NCBI RefSeq assembly: GCF_025464955.1 | Contig: NZ_JAODNM010000140.1 | Span: forward strand, 37,286-101,285 | Length of the DNA: 64,000 nt | From: Amycolatopsis sp. | GTDB taxonomy: Bacteria > Actinomycetota > Actinomycetes > Mycobacteriales > Pseudonocardiaceae | Direction of reading: 5' to 3' | Shown: positions 33,637 to 40,669 of the stretch, in pieces | Layout: the number at the start of each line of letters is the position of its first letter | How positions within the stretch are numbered: the stretch's first letter is position 1 | Notes under the pieces: model-generated | Told to the model about the DNA's origin: nothing | What the model saw: only the letters and a program-made list of their open reading frames with translations | Database searches by the model: none | Translations under genes and position numbers: made by a program

Positions 33637-34299
33637 ATGACCGCCGTAGCCCCGCTTTCCGCCACCGAACGCACCACGCTGGGCCGTCGCAAGATCCGCG
33701 CGGTCACCGAACGGTCCGCGCTGTACGCGGTGCTCGACGAGGCGCTGATCTGCCATCTCGGCGTCTTGCGCGAAGGCGCGCCACTGGTGCTGCCAACCGG
33801 CTTCGGCCGGGACGGTGACACGATCTACCTGCATGGATCCACCGGCGCGAGCAGCCTGCGGCTGGCGAACGAAGGCATCGACGTCTGCGTGACCGTGACG
33901 CTGCTGGACGGGATCGTCTATGCGCGCTCGATCAACAACCACTCGATGAACTACCGGAGCGCGGTGATCCTCGGCAAGGCGCGTCCGGTCCTCGACCCCG
34001 AGGCGAAGACCCACGCGCTGAAGGTCATCACCGACCACCTCGCGCCGGGCTCGTGGGAGCACGCCCGCGACGTCAACGCGAAGGAGTTCGCCGCGGTGTC
34101 GGTGCTCTCGCTGGACCTCGCCGAGGCGTCGGTCAAGGCACGCGCCGAAGGCCCCGACGACTCGCCCGAGGAGATCGCGGCGAACCTGTCCTGGGCCGGG
34201 GTGCTGCCGATCCGCACGGTCTACGGCGACCCGGAACCCTCAGCCGACCTGATCGCCGAGTTCCCCGTCCCGCCACACGTCCTCAACCGCGCGCCCTGA
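33637..34299 (+). CDS. pyridoxamine 5'-phosphate oxidase-fold flavin-binding protein
   Basis: A 220-aa protein with the split-barrel flavin fold: ERTTLGRRKIRAVTERSALY, VLDEALICHLGVLREGAPLV, then GDTIYLHGSTGASSLRLANE, like NimA and other flavin-nucleotide-binding proteins. These proteins bind FMN or F420 and carry out varied reductions; this one is not true PdxH by sequence pattern. ATG 33637 is chosen because it opens the conserved region; the frame upstream crosses the operator and is not coding. Its divergence from the MocR regulator suggests B6- or amino-compound-linked control. Confidence 0.85.
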   Translation: MTAVAPLSATERTTLGRRKIRAVTERSALYAVLDEALICHLGVLREGAPLVLPTGFGRDGDTIYLHGSTGASSLRLANEGIDVCVTVTLLDGIVYARSINNHSMNYRSAVILGKARPVLDPEAKTHALKVITDHLAPGSWEHARDVNAKEFAAVSVLSLDLAEASVKARAEGPDDSPEEIAANLSWAGVLPIRTVYGDPEPSADLIAEFPVPPHVLNRAP

Positions 34300-34301
34300 C
34301 C

Positions 34302-34323
34302 CGCAACTCGACGGCGAGTTGCG
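34302..34323. repeat. single 22-bp palindrome flanked by 14-bp direct repeats
   Basis: One CGCAACTCG/CGAGTTGCG palindrome lies between convergent genes. The sequence CGTCCTCAACCGCG occurs on both sides, at 34278-34291 and 34331-34344, each overlapping the 3' end of a gene. Confidence 0.85.
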
Positions 34324-34335
34324 ATACGTGCGTCC

Positions 34336-35763
34336 TCAACCGCGGGTGATGGGCAGGCGGACGGTGAAGGCGGTGCGGCCGGGCCGGCTTTCGACCTCGA
34401 CCGTGCCGCCGTGGGCTTCGACCAGCGATCGCACCACCGCGAGCCCGAGCCCGCTGCCGCCGTTGCGGCGGTTCCGGGAGTCGTCGACGCGGAAGAAGCG
34501 GTCGAAAATCCGCTCGGTGTTCTCGGCGGCGATACCGTCACCCGCATCGATGACCTGCACCACCACGACTCCGGCACCCTCGAGCGACAGCGACACTGTC
34601 ACCGGCGTGCCGTCCGGGGTATGGATCGCGGCGTTCGCCAGCAGGTTGTCGAGAACCTGACGCAGCCGCGACGGATCGCCTCGCAACACCACACTCGCCG
34701 GCCCCGGTTCGACCGTCAGCGGATGCCCCGGCCGCCCGGCCCGAAAGGCGTCCGCCGCCGCCTCCACCAGCTCGACGACGTCGACGTCCTCCGGCCGCAC
34801 CAGTGCGTCCATCTCCGTCGAATCGAGCCTGGCCAGCAGCAGGAGGTCGTCCACGAGCACGCTCATCCGCGCGGTTTCCGCACGGATCTTCGCGAGGTGC
34901 GCTTCGCGCTCGGCGGGCTCGTTGGCCGCGGCATAGCGGAAGAGGTCGGCGTACCCGCGGATCGACGTCAGCGGCGTCCGCAGCTCGTGTGAGGCGTCCG
35001 CGACGAACCGGCGCAGCCGCTCGTTGACCGCCGTCCGCGCCGCCAGCGAAGACTCGATATGCGCCAGCATGAGGTTGAACGCGCTCCGCAGCTCCTCGAC
35101 CTCCGCGCCACCGCCGTCGCCCGTGGCGCGCACGGACAGGTCCGCGGACTCGGTGAGGTCGTGGGCGGCGATGTCGTGCGCGGTGCCGGCCATCTCGCTC
35201 AGCGGGCGCAACCCGCGCTTGAGCACGATCCGGCCGACGATCACCAGCAGCGCCAACGCGATGAGGAACGCCACCACTTCGACGGTGATCAGCTGGTTGA
35301 CGGTGCGGTACAGATCGGTCTGCGAAGCCGCGCTGAGCAGCACCTCCCCGCTGTCGAGCGGGCATGCCCGGACCCGATACCACCCCGCGTCACGAATCCA
35401 GACAGTCCGCAGCACGGAACTGTCGATCGCGTCGGCCGCGGCCGAAGAGAGCCCCTGCACATCGACGGGCAGGACACTGCCGGACTTCGGCTTCGTCTCG
35501 CCGTCACCAACCTCGAAAACCGCCGAATACCAGCCGTAGGACGGGCTCGGCATGCCGCCCATCTTCTTCAGCTTCACCAGCTGCTGGCTCTGGCTGTCGA
35601 CGAGCTGCGCGTCCAGTCGCTGCTCGAGGTAGTGCTGCATGATCCCGACGGTCACGACGCCGACCACGGCGAACACCACCAGCGCGAGCGCGCCGAGCCC
35701 GAGCGCGAGTCGCGTGCCGAGCCGCGATCGGCGCCACGCTGCAAGCCGGCGGCGGGGGTTCAC
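34336..35763 (-). CDS. two-component sensor histidine kinase
   Basis: A 475-aa membrane kinase. An N-terminal helix (LALGLGALALVVFAVVGVVT) and a second near residue 165 (VEVVAFLIALALLVIVGRIV) bound an extracytoplasmic sensor of about 130 residues (YGWYSAVFEVGDGETKPKSG). Then come HAMP, the H-box RRFVADASHELRTPLTSIRG (phosphorylated His), N-box VLDNLLANAAIHTPDGTPV, G1/G2 boxes VIDAGDGI and NGGSGLGLAVVRSLVEAHGG. It overlaps the response regulator gene by 4 bases (stop TGA within GTGA), so the pair is co-translated. The pair is divergent from a ferric-reductase-like operon, its likely target. Confidence 0.94.
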   Translation of the reverse strand: MNPRRRLAAWRRSRLGTRLALGLGALALVVFAVVGVVTVGIMQHYLEQRLDAQLVDSQSQQLVKLKKMGGMPSPSYGWYSAVFEVGDGETKPKSGSVLPVDVQGLSSAAADAIDSSVLRTVWIRDAGWYRVRACPLDSGEVLLSAASQTDLYRTVNQLITVEVVAFLIALALLVIVGRIVLKRGLRPLSEMAGTAHDIAAHDLTESADLSVRATGDGGGAEVEELRSAFNLMLAHIESSLAARTAVNERLRRFVADASHELRTPLTSIRGYADLFRYAAANEPAEREAHLAKIRAETARMSVLVDDLLLLARLDSTEMDALVRPEDVDVVELVEAAADAFRAGRPGHPLTVEPGPASVVLRGDPSRLRQVLDNLLANAAIHTPDGTPVTVSLSLEGAGVVVVQVIDAGDGIAAENTERIFDRFFRVDDSRNRRNGGSGLGLAVVRSLVEAHGGTVEVESRPGRTAFTVRLPITRG

Positions 35764-36458
35764 CGGGGGGCCGGGCGCACTACGTAACCGACCCCGCGCA
35801 CGGTCTGGATCAGCGGATCGCGGCCGGAGTCGAGCTTCCGGCGCAGATGCGAGATGACGAGTTCGACCACATTGGACCGTCCGCCGAAGTCGTATTCCCA
35901 GACGTGGTCGAGGATCTGCGCCTTCGTCGACACCGAAGGCGCACGCCGCATCAAGTACCGCAGCAGCTCGTACTCGGTCGGGGTCAGCGTGACGAGCTCG
36001 CCGTCGCGTAACACCTCACGGGTGTCCTCGTTCAGCGTCAAATCGGCGACGCCGAGCAGCGACGACTGCGGCGCCGGCCCCTGGCAGCGACGCAGCACCG
36101 CGCGCAGCCGTGCCATCAGTTCCTCGACCGAGAACGGCTTGACCAGGTAATCGTCACCGCCGCGGGTCAACCCGGCGACGCGGTCGGCGGTGGCGTCCTT
36201 GGCGGTCAGGAACACCACCGGCACCGTCATCCCGCCGCGGCGAAGCCGATCGAGCACGGTGAACCCGTCGATGTCGGGCAGCATCAGGTCGAGCACCACG
36301 ATGTGCGGGCCGAAGACCGCGGCCTCGCGCAGCGCGTCCTCGCCCGTTCCCGCGGTGACCGCCGACCACCCCTCGTACCTGGCGACGGTGGCCACCAGTT
36401 CGGCGATATGCGGCTCGTCGTCGACGACCAGTAGCCGCACCGGGCTTTCGTTGTCCAC
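35760..36458 (-). CDS. OmpR-family response regulator
   Basis: A 232-aa regulator. The receiver domain (1-115) has the acidic pocket LLVVDDEPHIAELV, the phospho-acceptor Asp in IVVLDLMLPDIDGF and the conserved Lys in DYLVKPFSVEELMARLRAVL. The C-terminal winged helix (about 140-230) has LTPTEYELLRYLMRRAPSV and SNVVELVISHLRRKLDSG. The start is GTG 36458 (DNESPVRLLVVDDE); upstream in-frame codons are Ser/Arg-rich non-coding sequence. A strong inverted repeat lies in the divergent promoter region beside it. Confidence 0.94.
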   Translation of the reverse strand: MDNESPVRLLVVDDEPHIAELVATVARYEGWSAVTAGTGEDALREAAVFGPHIVVLDLMLPDIDGFTVLDRLRRGGMTVPVVFLTAKDATADRVAGLTRGGDDYLVKPFSVEELMARLRAVLRRCQGPAPQSSLLGVADLTLNEDTREVLRDGELVTLTPTEYELLRYLMRRAPSVSTKAQILDHVWEYDFGGRSNVVELVISHLRRKLDSGRDPLIQTVRGVGYVVRPAPR

Positions 36459-36521
36459 CTGTCCATCCTGCGGCAGTTCCCGGACACGGGCGAGGCGGGG
36501 GGCCACCCGACAGCAACTCGA

Positions 36522-36593
36522 CAGCTGTTCCCCAGATCGCCCACAGCTTCGATGAGCAGGCTCGAAGACGTACTCGAGGAAGGGGAACAGCTG
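36522..36593. promoter_or_regulatory. 12-bp inverted repeat spanning the divergent promoter and the reductase binding site
   Basis: CAGCTGTTCCCC (36522-36533) and GGGGAACAGCTG (36582-36593) are perfect complements 48 bases apart. Between them CTTCGA (36547) and TCGAAG (36562) form a second inverted pair. The right half holds the likely ribosome binding site GGGGAA and touches the GTG start of the reductase gene, so it could be an operator, an mRNA switch, or both. Confidence 0.6.
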
Positions 36594-37948
36594 TGACGAT
36601 CGCGCCACAGACCGCCGCGCGGATCGGCCCGGCAATCAGGCCGCGCACCGCCGCACGCCTAGGCCTCTACGCCCTTTTCGCCGCCAACCTCGCCGTCGTG
36701 ACTTCCTTGTTCGTCGCCGCGGGACCATCGGACAACGTGCTGATCAGCATCGGCAGGCTCGCCGGGCTCTACGCGGCCCTGTTCATGGCCTTCCAGCTGC
36801 TGCTGGTCGCACGGCTCGGCTGGCTGGACCGCCGCCTCGGTATGGACCGGCTGACCACCTGGCATCGCTGGACCGGTTTCGGTCTGCTGTGGCTGCTGCT
36901 CGCCCACGTCGTGTTCGTCGTGTTCGGCTACGCCACGGTGGAGCGCAACACGCCCGTCGACGAAGTGGTCCAGCTGGCCGACACCACCGAAGGCGTGCTG
37001 CGCGCGATCGTGGCGTTCGTGCTGATCCTGATCGTCGGCGCCGCGTCCGCACGCTTCGCGCGACGGCGGCTGGCCTACGAAACCTGGCACTTCATCCACC
37101 TCTACACCTACGCGGCCGTGCTGCTGGTCTTCAGCCACCAGATCGCGATCGGGCAGTCGTTCACGAGTTCGACGTGGGGACGCGCCTACTGGTGGACACT
37201 GTGGAGTGTCGCCGGTGCGGCCGTGCTGCTCGGCCGGGTCGTGCTGCCGCTCTGGCGCAACCTGCGGCACCAGCTGCGGGTCGCGGCCGTCGTTCCCGAG
37301 TCGGACAACGTCGTTTCGGTGTACATGACGGGAAAGCGGCTCGACGAACTTCCGGCGAGGGCAGGGCAGTTCTTCCTGTGGCGCTTCCTCACCCGCGACA
37401 GGTGGTGGCGGGCGAACCCGTTTTCCCTGTCCACCGCGCCCGACGGGAAGTCGCTGCGGATCACCGCGAAGGCGGTCGGCGACAGCAGTTCGGGGTTGCG
37501 CACGCTGAAGGTCGGCACGCGTGTGTTCGCCGAAGGGCCGTACGGCGCTTTCACCACCATTCACCAGCGGCACGAAAACGCGCTGCTGATCGCGGGCGGG
37601 GTCGGGATCACCCCGATCCGCGCGTTGCTGGAGGACATCGCGGGGCACGTGGTCGTGCTCTATCGTGTCGGCACCGACGTCGACGCGGTGCTGCTGCCGG
37701 AACTCGAAGCGCTCGCTCGGACGCGCGGCGCCGTCGTCCACCTGCTGACCGGACCGTCGAACGCGTCCGGGCCGCACGGACCGTTGCTCGGCGCCGGGAA
37801 CGTGCGCATGCTCGTGCCCGACGTCGTCGAGCGGGACGTGTTCGTCTGCGGGCCGCCGGGGATGACCGGTGCTGTGCTGCGGAGCCTGCGGGAGCTCGAC
37901 GTGCCGCGGCCGCAGGTTCACGCCGAACGCTTCAGCCTGGCAGGGTGA
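36593..37948 (+). CDS. ferric-reductase-like transmembrane flavocytochrome/ferredoxin reductase
   Basis: A 451-aa electron-transfer protein. The N-terminal ~220 residues have about six transmembrane helices with His pairs for heme (TTWHRWTGFGLLWLLLAHVV; YETWHFIHLYTYAAVLLVFS HQ). The C-terminal half is a soluble ferredoxin-NADP reductase unit: NPFSLSTAPDGKSL for FAD, LLIAGGVGITPIRALLED for the nucleotide and VFVCGPPGM near the end. It would pass electrons from NAD(P)H across the membrane. The FMN-binding and ApbE genes follow in the same operon, so the likely acceptor is the FMN protein. Divergent from the two-component system. Confidence 0.9.
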   Translation: MTIAPQTAARIGPAIRPRTAARLGLYALFAANLAVVTSLFVAAGPSDNVLISIGRLAGLYAALFMAFQLLLVARLGWLDRRLGMDRLTTWHRWTGFGLLWLLLAHVVFVVFGYATVERNTPVDEVVQLADTTEGVLRAIVAFVLILIVGAASARFARRRLAYETWHFIHLYTYAAVLLVFSHQIAIGQSFTSSTWGRAYWWTLWSVAGAAVLLGRVVLPLWRNLRHQLRVAAVVPESDNVVSVYMTGKRLDELPARAGQFFLWRFLTRDRWWRANPFSLSTAPDGKSLRITAKAVGDSSSGLRTLKVGTRVFAEGPYGAFTTIHQRHENALLIAGGVGITPIRALLEDIAGHVVVLYRVGTDVDAVLLPELEALARTRGAVVHLLTGPSNASGPHGPLLGAGNVRMLVPDVVERDVFVCGPPGMTGAVLRSLRELDVPRPQVHAERFSLAG

Positions 37949-37955
37949 GGGAACC

Positions 37956-38381
37956 ATGAAGAGAACGATTCTCGCGATCATGTTGTCGGCAGCCGGGTTC
38001 GTCGCGGTCTGGCGGTTCGAACCGTCGGCGATCGGCAGCACCGTCATCGCGCAACCCCCCGCGGTGAGCACACCGGGGTCCAGCACGACGTCTTCCAGCG
38101 CGGGAGCCCCGGCCTCGACGCAGGTCACCGTGCCGGGTTCGGTGGAATCCAGCGACTACGGCACGGTCCAGGTGCAGGTGGTGTTCTCCGGCACCAACAT
38201 CGTCGACGTCCAGCTCCTCCAGCAGCCCGGCAGCGGCCGCGCGATCGACGCGTTGCCGCAGCTGCGCGAAGAGGCGCTGCAGGCGCAAAACGCACACATC
38301 GACACGATCTCGGGCGCGACGCAGACCAGCGAGTCGTACCAGCAGTCGATGCAGTCCGCGATCGACGCGAAGGGCGCGTAG
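37956..38381 (+). CDS. exported FMN-binding domain protein
   Basis: A 141-aa protein with an N-terminal signal or membrane anchor (MKRTILAIMLSAAGFVAVW), a Ser/Thr-rich linker (residues 38-60) and an FMN_bind domain. The motif D116-T-I-S-G-A-T122 matches the ApbE flavinylation pattern Dxx(S/T)GAT, in which FMN is joined to the final Thr by a phosphoester bond. The ApbE gene that would attach it starts on the last base of this gene's stop codon. The protein should carry electrons on the outer face of the membrane, accepting them from the reductase encoded 7 bases upstream. Confidence 0.92.
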   Translation: MKRTILAIMLSAAGFVAVWRFEPSAIGSTVIAQPPAVSTPGSSTTSSSAGAPASTQVTVPGSVESSDYGTVQVQVVFSGTNIVDVQLLQQPGSGRAIDALPQLREEALQAQNAHIDTISGATQTSESYQQSMQSAIDAKGA

Positions 38382-39121
38382 TGAACACGCGGGTCGAGCA
38401 CATCATGGGGCTGCCGATCTCGATCGACGTCCGGGACGAAGACCCGGCGCTCGTCGAAGCGATCGAAGGCGCGTTCGAGTCGTTGCGCGAGGCCGACAGC
38501 CGGTTCAGTCCGTTTCGGACGGACAGCGAAATCTGCCGGTACGACCGGGGTGAACTGGCGCCGGAGCTGGTGAGCGACGATTTCCGTGAAGTGATGGGCA
38601 TTTGCTCGCACTACGAACGCGAGAGCGGCGGAGCGTTCACGGCACGGGTGCCCGGCCGAGGGCTCGACCCGAGTGCGGTGGTCAAGGGCTGGGCCGTGCA
38701 GCGGGCCGCGGACTTCCTTCGGCTGTCCGGGGCGCAGCGGTTTTGTGTCAACGCCGGCGGCGACGTCATCGCCGCCGGCGAGCCCGAGGACGGCAGGCCG
38801 TGGCGGGTCGGTGTCCGGCATCCCGACCAGCCCGACACGCTGTGCGCGGTCATCGCCGCACGGGACCTCGCGGTGGCGACGTCGGCGACCTACGAGCGCG
38901 GGCAGCACATCTTCGATGGGCGGACCGGGGAACCGGCCGGCGGGCTGGTGAGCGTCACCATCACCGCGTCGGACCTGACGACGGCGGATTCCACTGCCAC
39001 AGCGGCGTTCGCGATGGGCCGCGACGGGATCGCGTGGGCTGCCGCGCAACCGGGCTGCGAGGTGCTGATCGTCGACGCCGACCGCCGCGTCCACCGCACC
39101 CCCGGCCTCCACACCCTCTAA
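38381..39121 (+). CDS. apbE: FAD:protein FMN transferase (ApbE)
   Basis: A 246-aa enzyme that hydrolyses FAD and attaches FMN to a Thr of the target protein. Motifs: RFSPFRTDSEICRY near residue 41, GLDPSAVVKGWAVQRAADFL, NAGGDVIAAGE, ATSATYERGQHIFDGRTG and ADSTATAAFAMGRDG (Mg-binding Asp and Thr). It has no signal peptide or lipobox, whereas many ApbE proteins are exported lipoproteins; in actinomycetes short cytoplasmic versions occur, and the target must then be modified before export or the enzyme moved another way. GTG start shares one base with the FMN-protein stop. Last gene of the operon. Confidence 0.92.
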   Translation: MNTRVEHIMGLPISIDVRDEDPALVEAIEGAFESLREADSRFSPFRTDSEICRYDRGELAPELVSDDFREVMGICSHYERESGGAFTARVPGRGLDPSAVVKGWAVQRAADFLRLSGAQRFCVNAGGDVIAAGEPEDGRPWRVGVRHPDQPDTLCAVIAARDLAVATSATYERGQHIFDGRTGEPAGGLVSVTITASDLTTADSTATAAFAMGRDGIAWAAAQPGCEVLIVDADRRVHRTPGLHTL

Positions 39122-39124
39122 CGC

Positions 39125-39392
39125 GGGGCACTTTTGTACTCCGCGACGCCTCAGTGGCTGGTGAGGTTCTTGAGGTCAGCGGGTGTGGTCGGCTGGTGGT
39201 GACTGTGGGACTCGTCGGCCTGAACGTGGAACTCGCCGGGCCGGAGTGTGGGACTCGCCGACGCGCTGTGCGAGTCCCACACTCAGCGAGGGCGAGTCCC
39301 ACACTCAGACCGAACGAGTCCCACACCCAGCTCAACCAGCACCCACACAGACGACCGAAGAGCCACAAAAGTGCCCTCCTTGCACGCGCGGG
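39125..39392 (+). repeat. TIR element copy B with phased GTGGGACTCG array
   Basis: It begins GGGGCACTTTTGTACTCCGC and ends GAAGAGCCACAAAAGTGCCC then TCCTTGCACGCGCG. The core has forward half-sites at 39205, 39226 (GTGGAACTCG, one mismatch) and 39248, then inverted sites at 39271, 39293 and 39315, spaced 21-22 bases. It shares CGCGACGCCTCAGTGG and GTGAGGTTCTTGAG with copy C but lacks about 24 bases of the left terminal repeat. It sits directly after apbE. Confidence 0.88.
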
Positions 39393-39469
39393 ATATCGGC
39401 GAAGGCAAGGACATAGCCGGAGCGGAAACGACAGGACGGGGTCGGGGAAGAGCTGGCAAGGTGGGTGGC

Positions 39470-40669
39470 ATGAAGATCTTGTTCACCTCTGCGCCCGGGT
39501 ACGGGCTGATGCTGCCACTGATCCCGCTGGCCTGGGCCGCGCGGGCCGCTGGGCACGAAGTACTGTTCGCCACCACCGCCGAGGTAGCCGAGGTCGGGGC
39601 CGACGCCGGCCTCGCCATGGTCGACGTCTTCCCGGAACGCGACGTCTGGGGCGAGTTGATGGCCCGGATCGGACCCGGCGCTCCCCCGCCTCCCGACGAG
39701 CTGTCCGAGGAGGAGCGGCTGGTCAAGGATTCCGGAAGCCCGTTCGGCGTATTCACCCTCACCATGACCGAGGGCACGATCGCCGCGGGCCGGGCGTTCG
39801 GCGCGGACCTCGTCGTCTACCCCTCCGACCACGGTGCCGGACCCCTGACCGCGCTCGCGCTCGGCAAGCCCGCGCTCGAGGTCGGGAACCGGATCTCGTG
39901 GTCCATGCGCGACGAAGAATCCCGCGGGCAATTCTCGTTCGGCAAGGAGGACGCGCTGAGCGTGTGGTTGCGCGAAAAGCTGTCGATCCCCGAGGGCCCG
40001 CTGAAGCCGATCGCGCGGATCGACCCCCGCGCGCCGAGCATGGGCGGGATCAGCGCGGACGAACCCGACCCGCGGGACGGCGTGCCGTGGTGGTCGATGG
40101 AGTTCGTGCCGTACAACGGCGGCGCCGTCGCGCCGGGCTGGCTGGCGGAGCCCGCGACGCGGCCGAGGGTGTGTGTCACGCTCGGCACGGTCGTCCCGGC
40201 GCTGTCGGGCACCACCAACCTGACCGCGGTGATCGAAGCCCTGGGCGAAATGGACGTCGACGTCGTCCTCGCGGCGGGCACGGCGGACCTTTCCGCGCTC
40301 GGCACCCTGCCGGACAACGTGCGGTCAGCCGGTTTCCTGCCGCTGTCGATGATCCTGCCGAGCTGTTCGCTGATCGTCCACCACGGCGGTTCCGGCAGCA
40401 CGGCCGCGCCGCTGTTCTACGGCGTCCCGCAGCTCGTGCTGCCGGCGTTCGCCGACAACTTCATATCCGCGGACCGCGTCGCCGCCCGCGGGGTCGGCCT
40501 GCGCTGCGACGCCGCCGGCACGGACGCCGCGACGGCGCGCACGTTGATCGAGCGGCTGCTCACGGAACCGGCGTTCACCAAAGCGGCCGCCGAAGTCCGC
40601 ACGGAAATCGCAGAGCAGCCCAGCCCGGCCGCCATTATCGACCGGGTGACCGCCGCACTGGGTCGGTAA
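39470..40669 (+). CDS. GT1-family glycosyltransferase
   Basis: A 399-aa two-domain (GT-B) glycosyltransferase. I start at ATG 39470 (MKILFTSAPGYGLMLPLIPL), which opens the acceptor-binding domain; the upstream frame runs through the repeat element and is not coding. The donor nucleotide-sugar site reads SLIVHHGGSGSTAAPLFYGVPQLVLP near residue 300. The pattern resembles macrolide/antibiotic and sterol glycosyltransferases (EryCIII, oleandomycin types), which may act in self-resistance or tailoring. No polyketide or peptide synthase is near, so the acceptor is unknown. Its last 35 bases overlap the 3' end of the convergent ribosomal protection gene. Confidence 0.88.
   Translation: MKILFTSAPGYGLMLPLIPLAWAARAAGHEVLFATTAEVAEVGADAGLAMVDVFPERDVWGELMARIGPGAPPPPDELSEEERLVKDSGSPFGVFTLTMTEGTIAAGRAFGADLVVYPSDHGAGPLTALALGKPALEVGNRISWSMRDEESRGQFSFGKEDALSVWLREKLSIPEGPLKPIARIDPRAPSMGGISADEPDPRDGVPWWSMEFVPYNGGAVAPGWLAEPATRPRVCVTLGTVVPALSGTTNLTAVIEALGEMDVDVVLAAGTADLSALGTLPDNVRSAGFLPLSMILPSCSLIVHHGGSGSTAAPLFYGVPQLVLPAFADNFISADRVAARGVGLRCDAAGTDAATARTLIERLLTEPAFTKAAAEVRTEIAEQPSPAAIIDRVTAALGR

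Noticed and set aside
39248..39469. N-terminal extension of the glycosyltransferase gene through the TIR element
   Set aside because: The extra 74 codons are the repeat element read in frame (Ser/Thr/His-rich). The conserved protein begins at ATG 39470.
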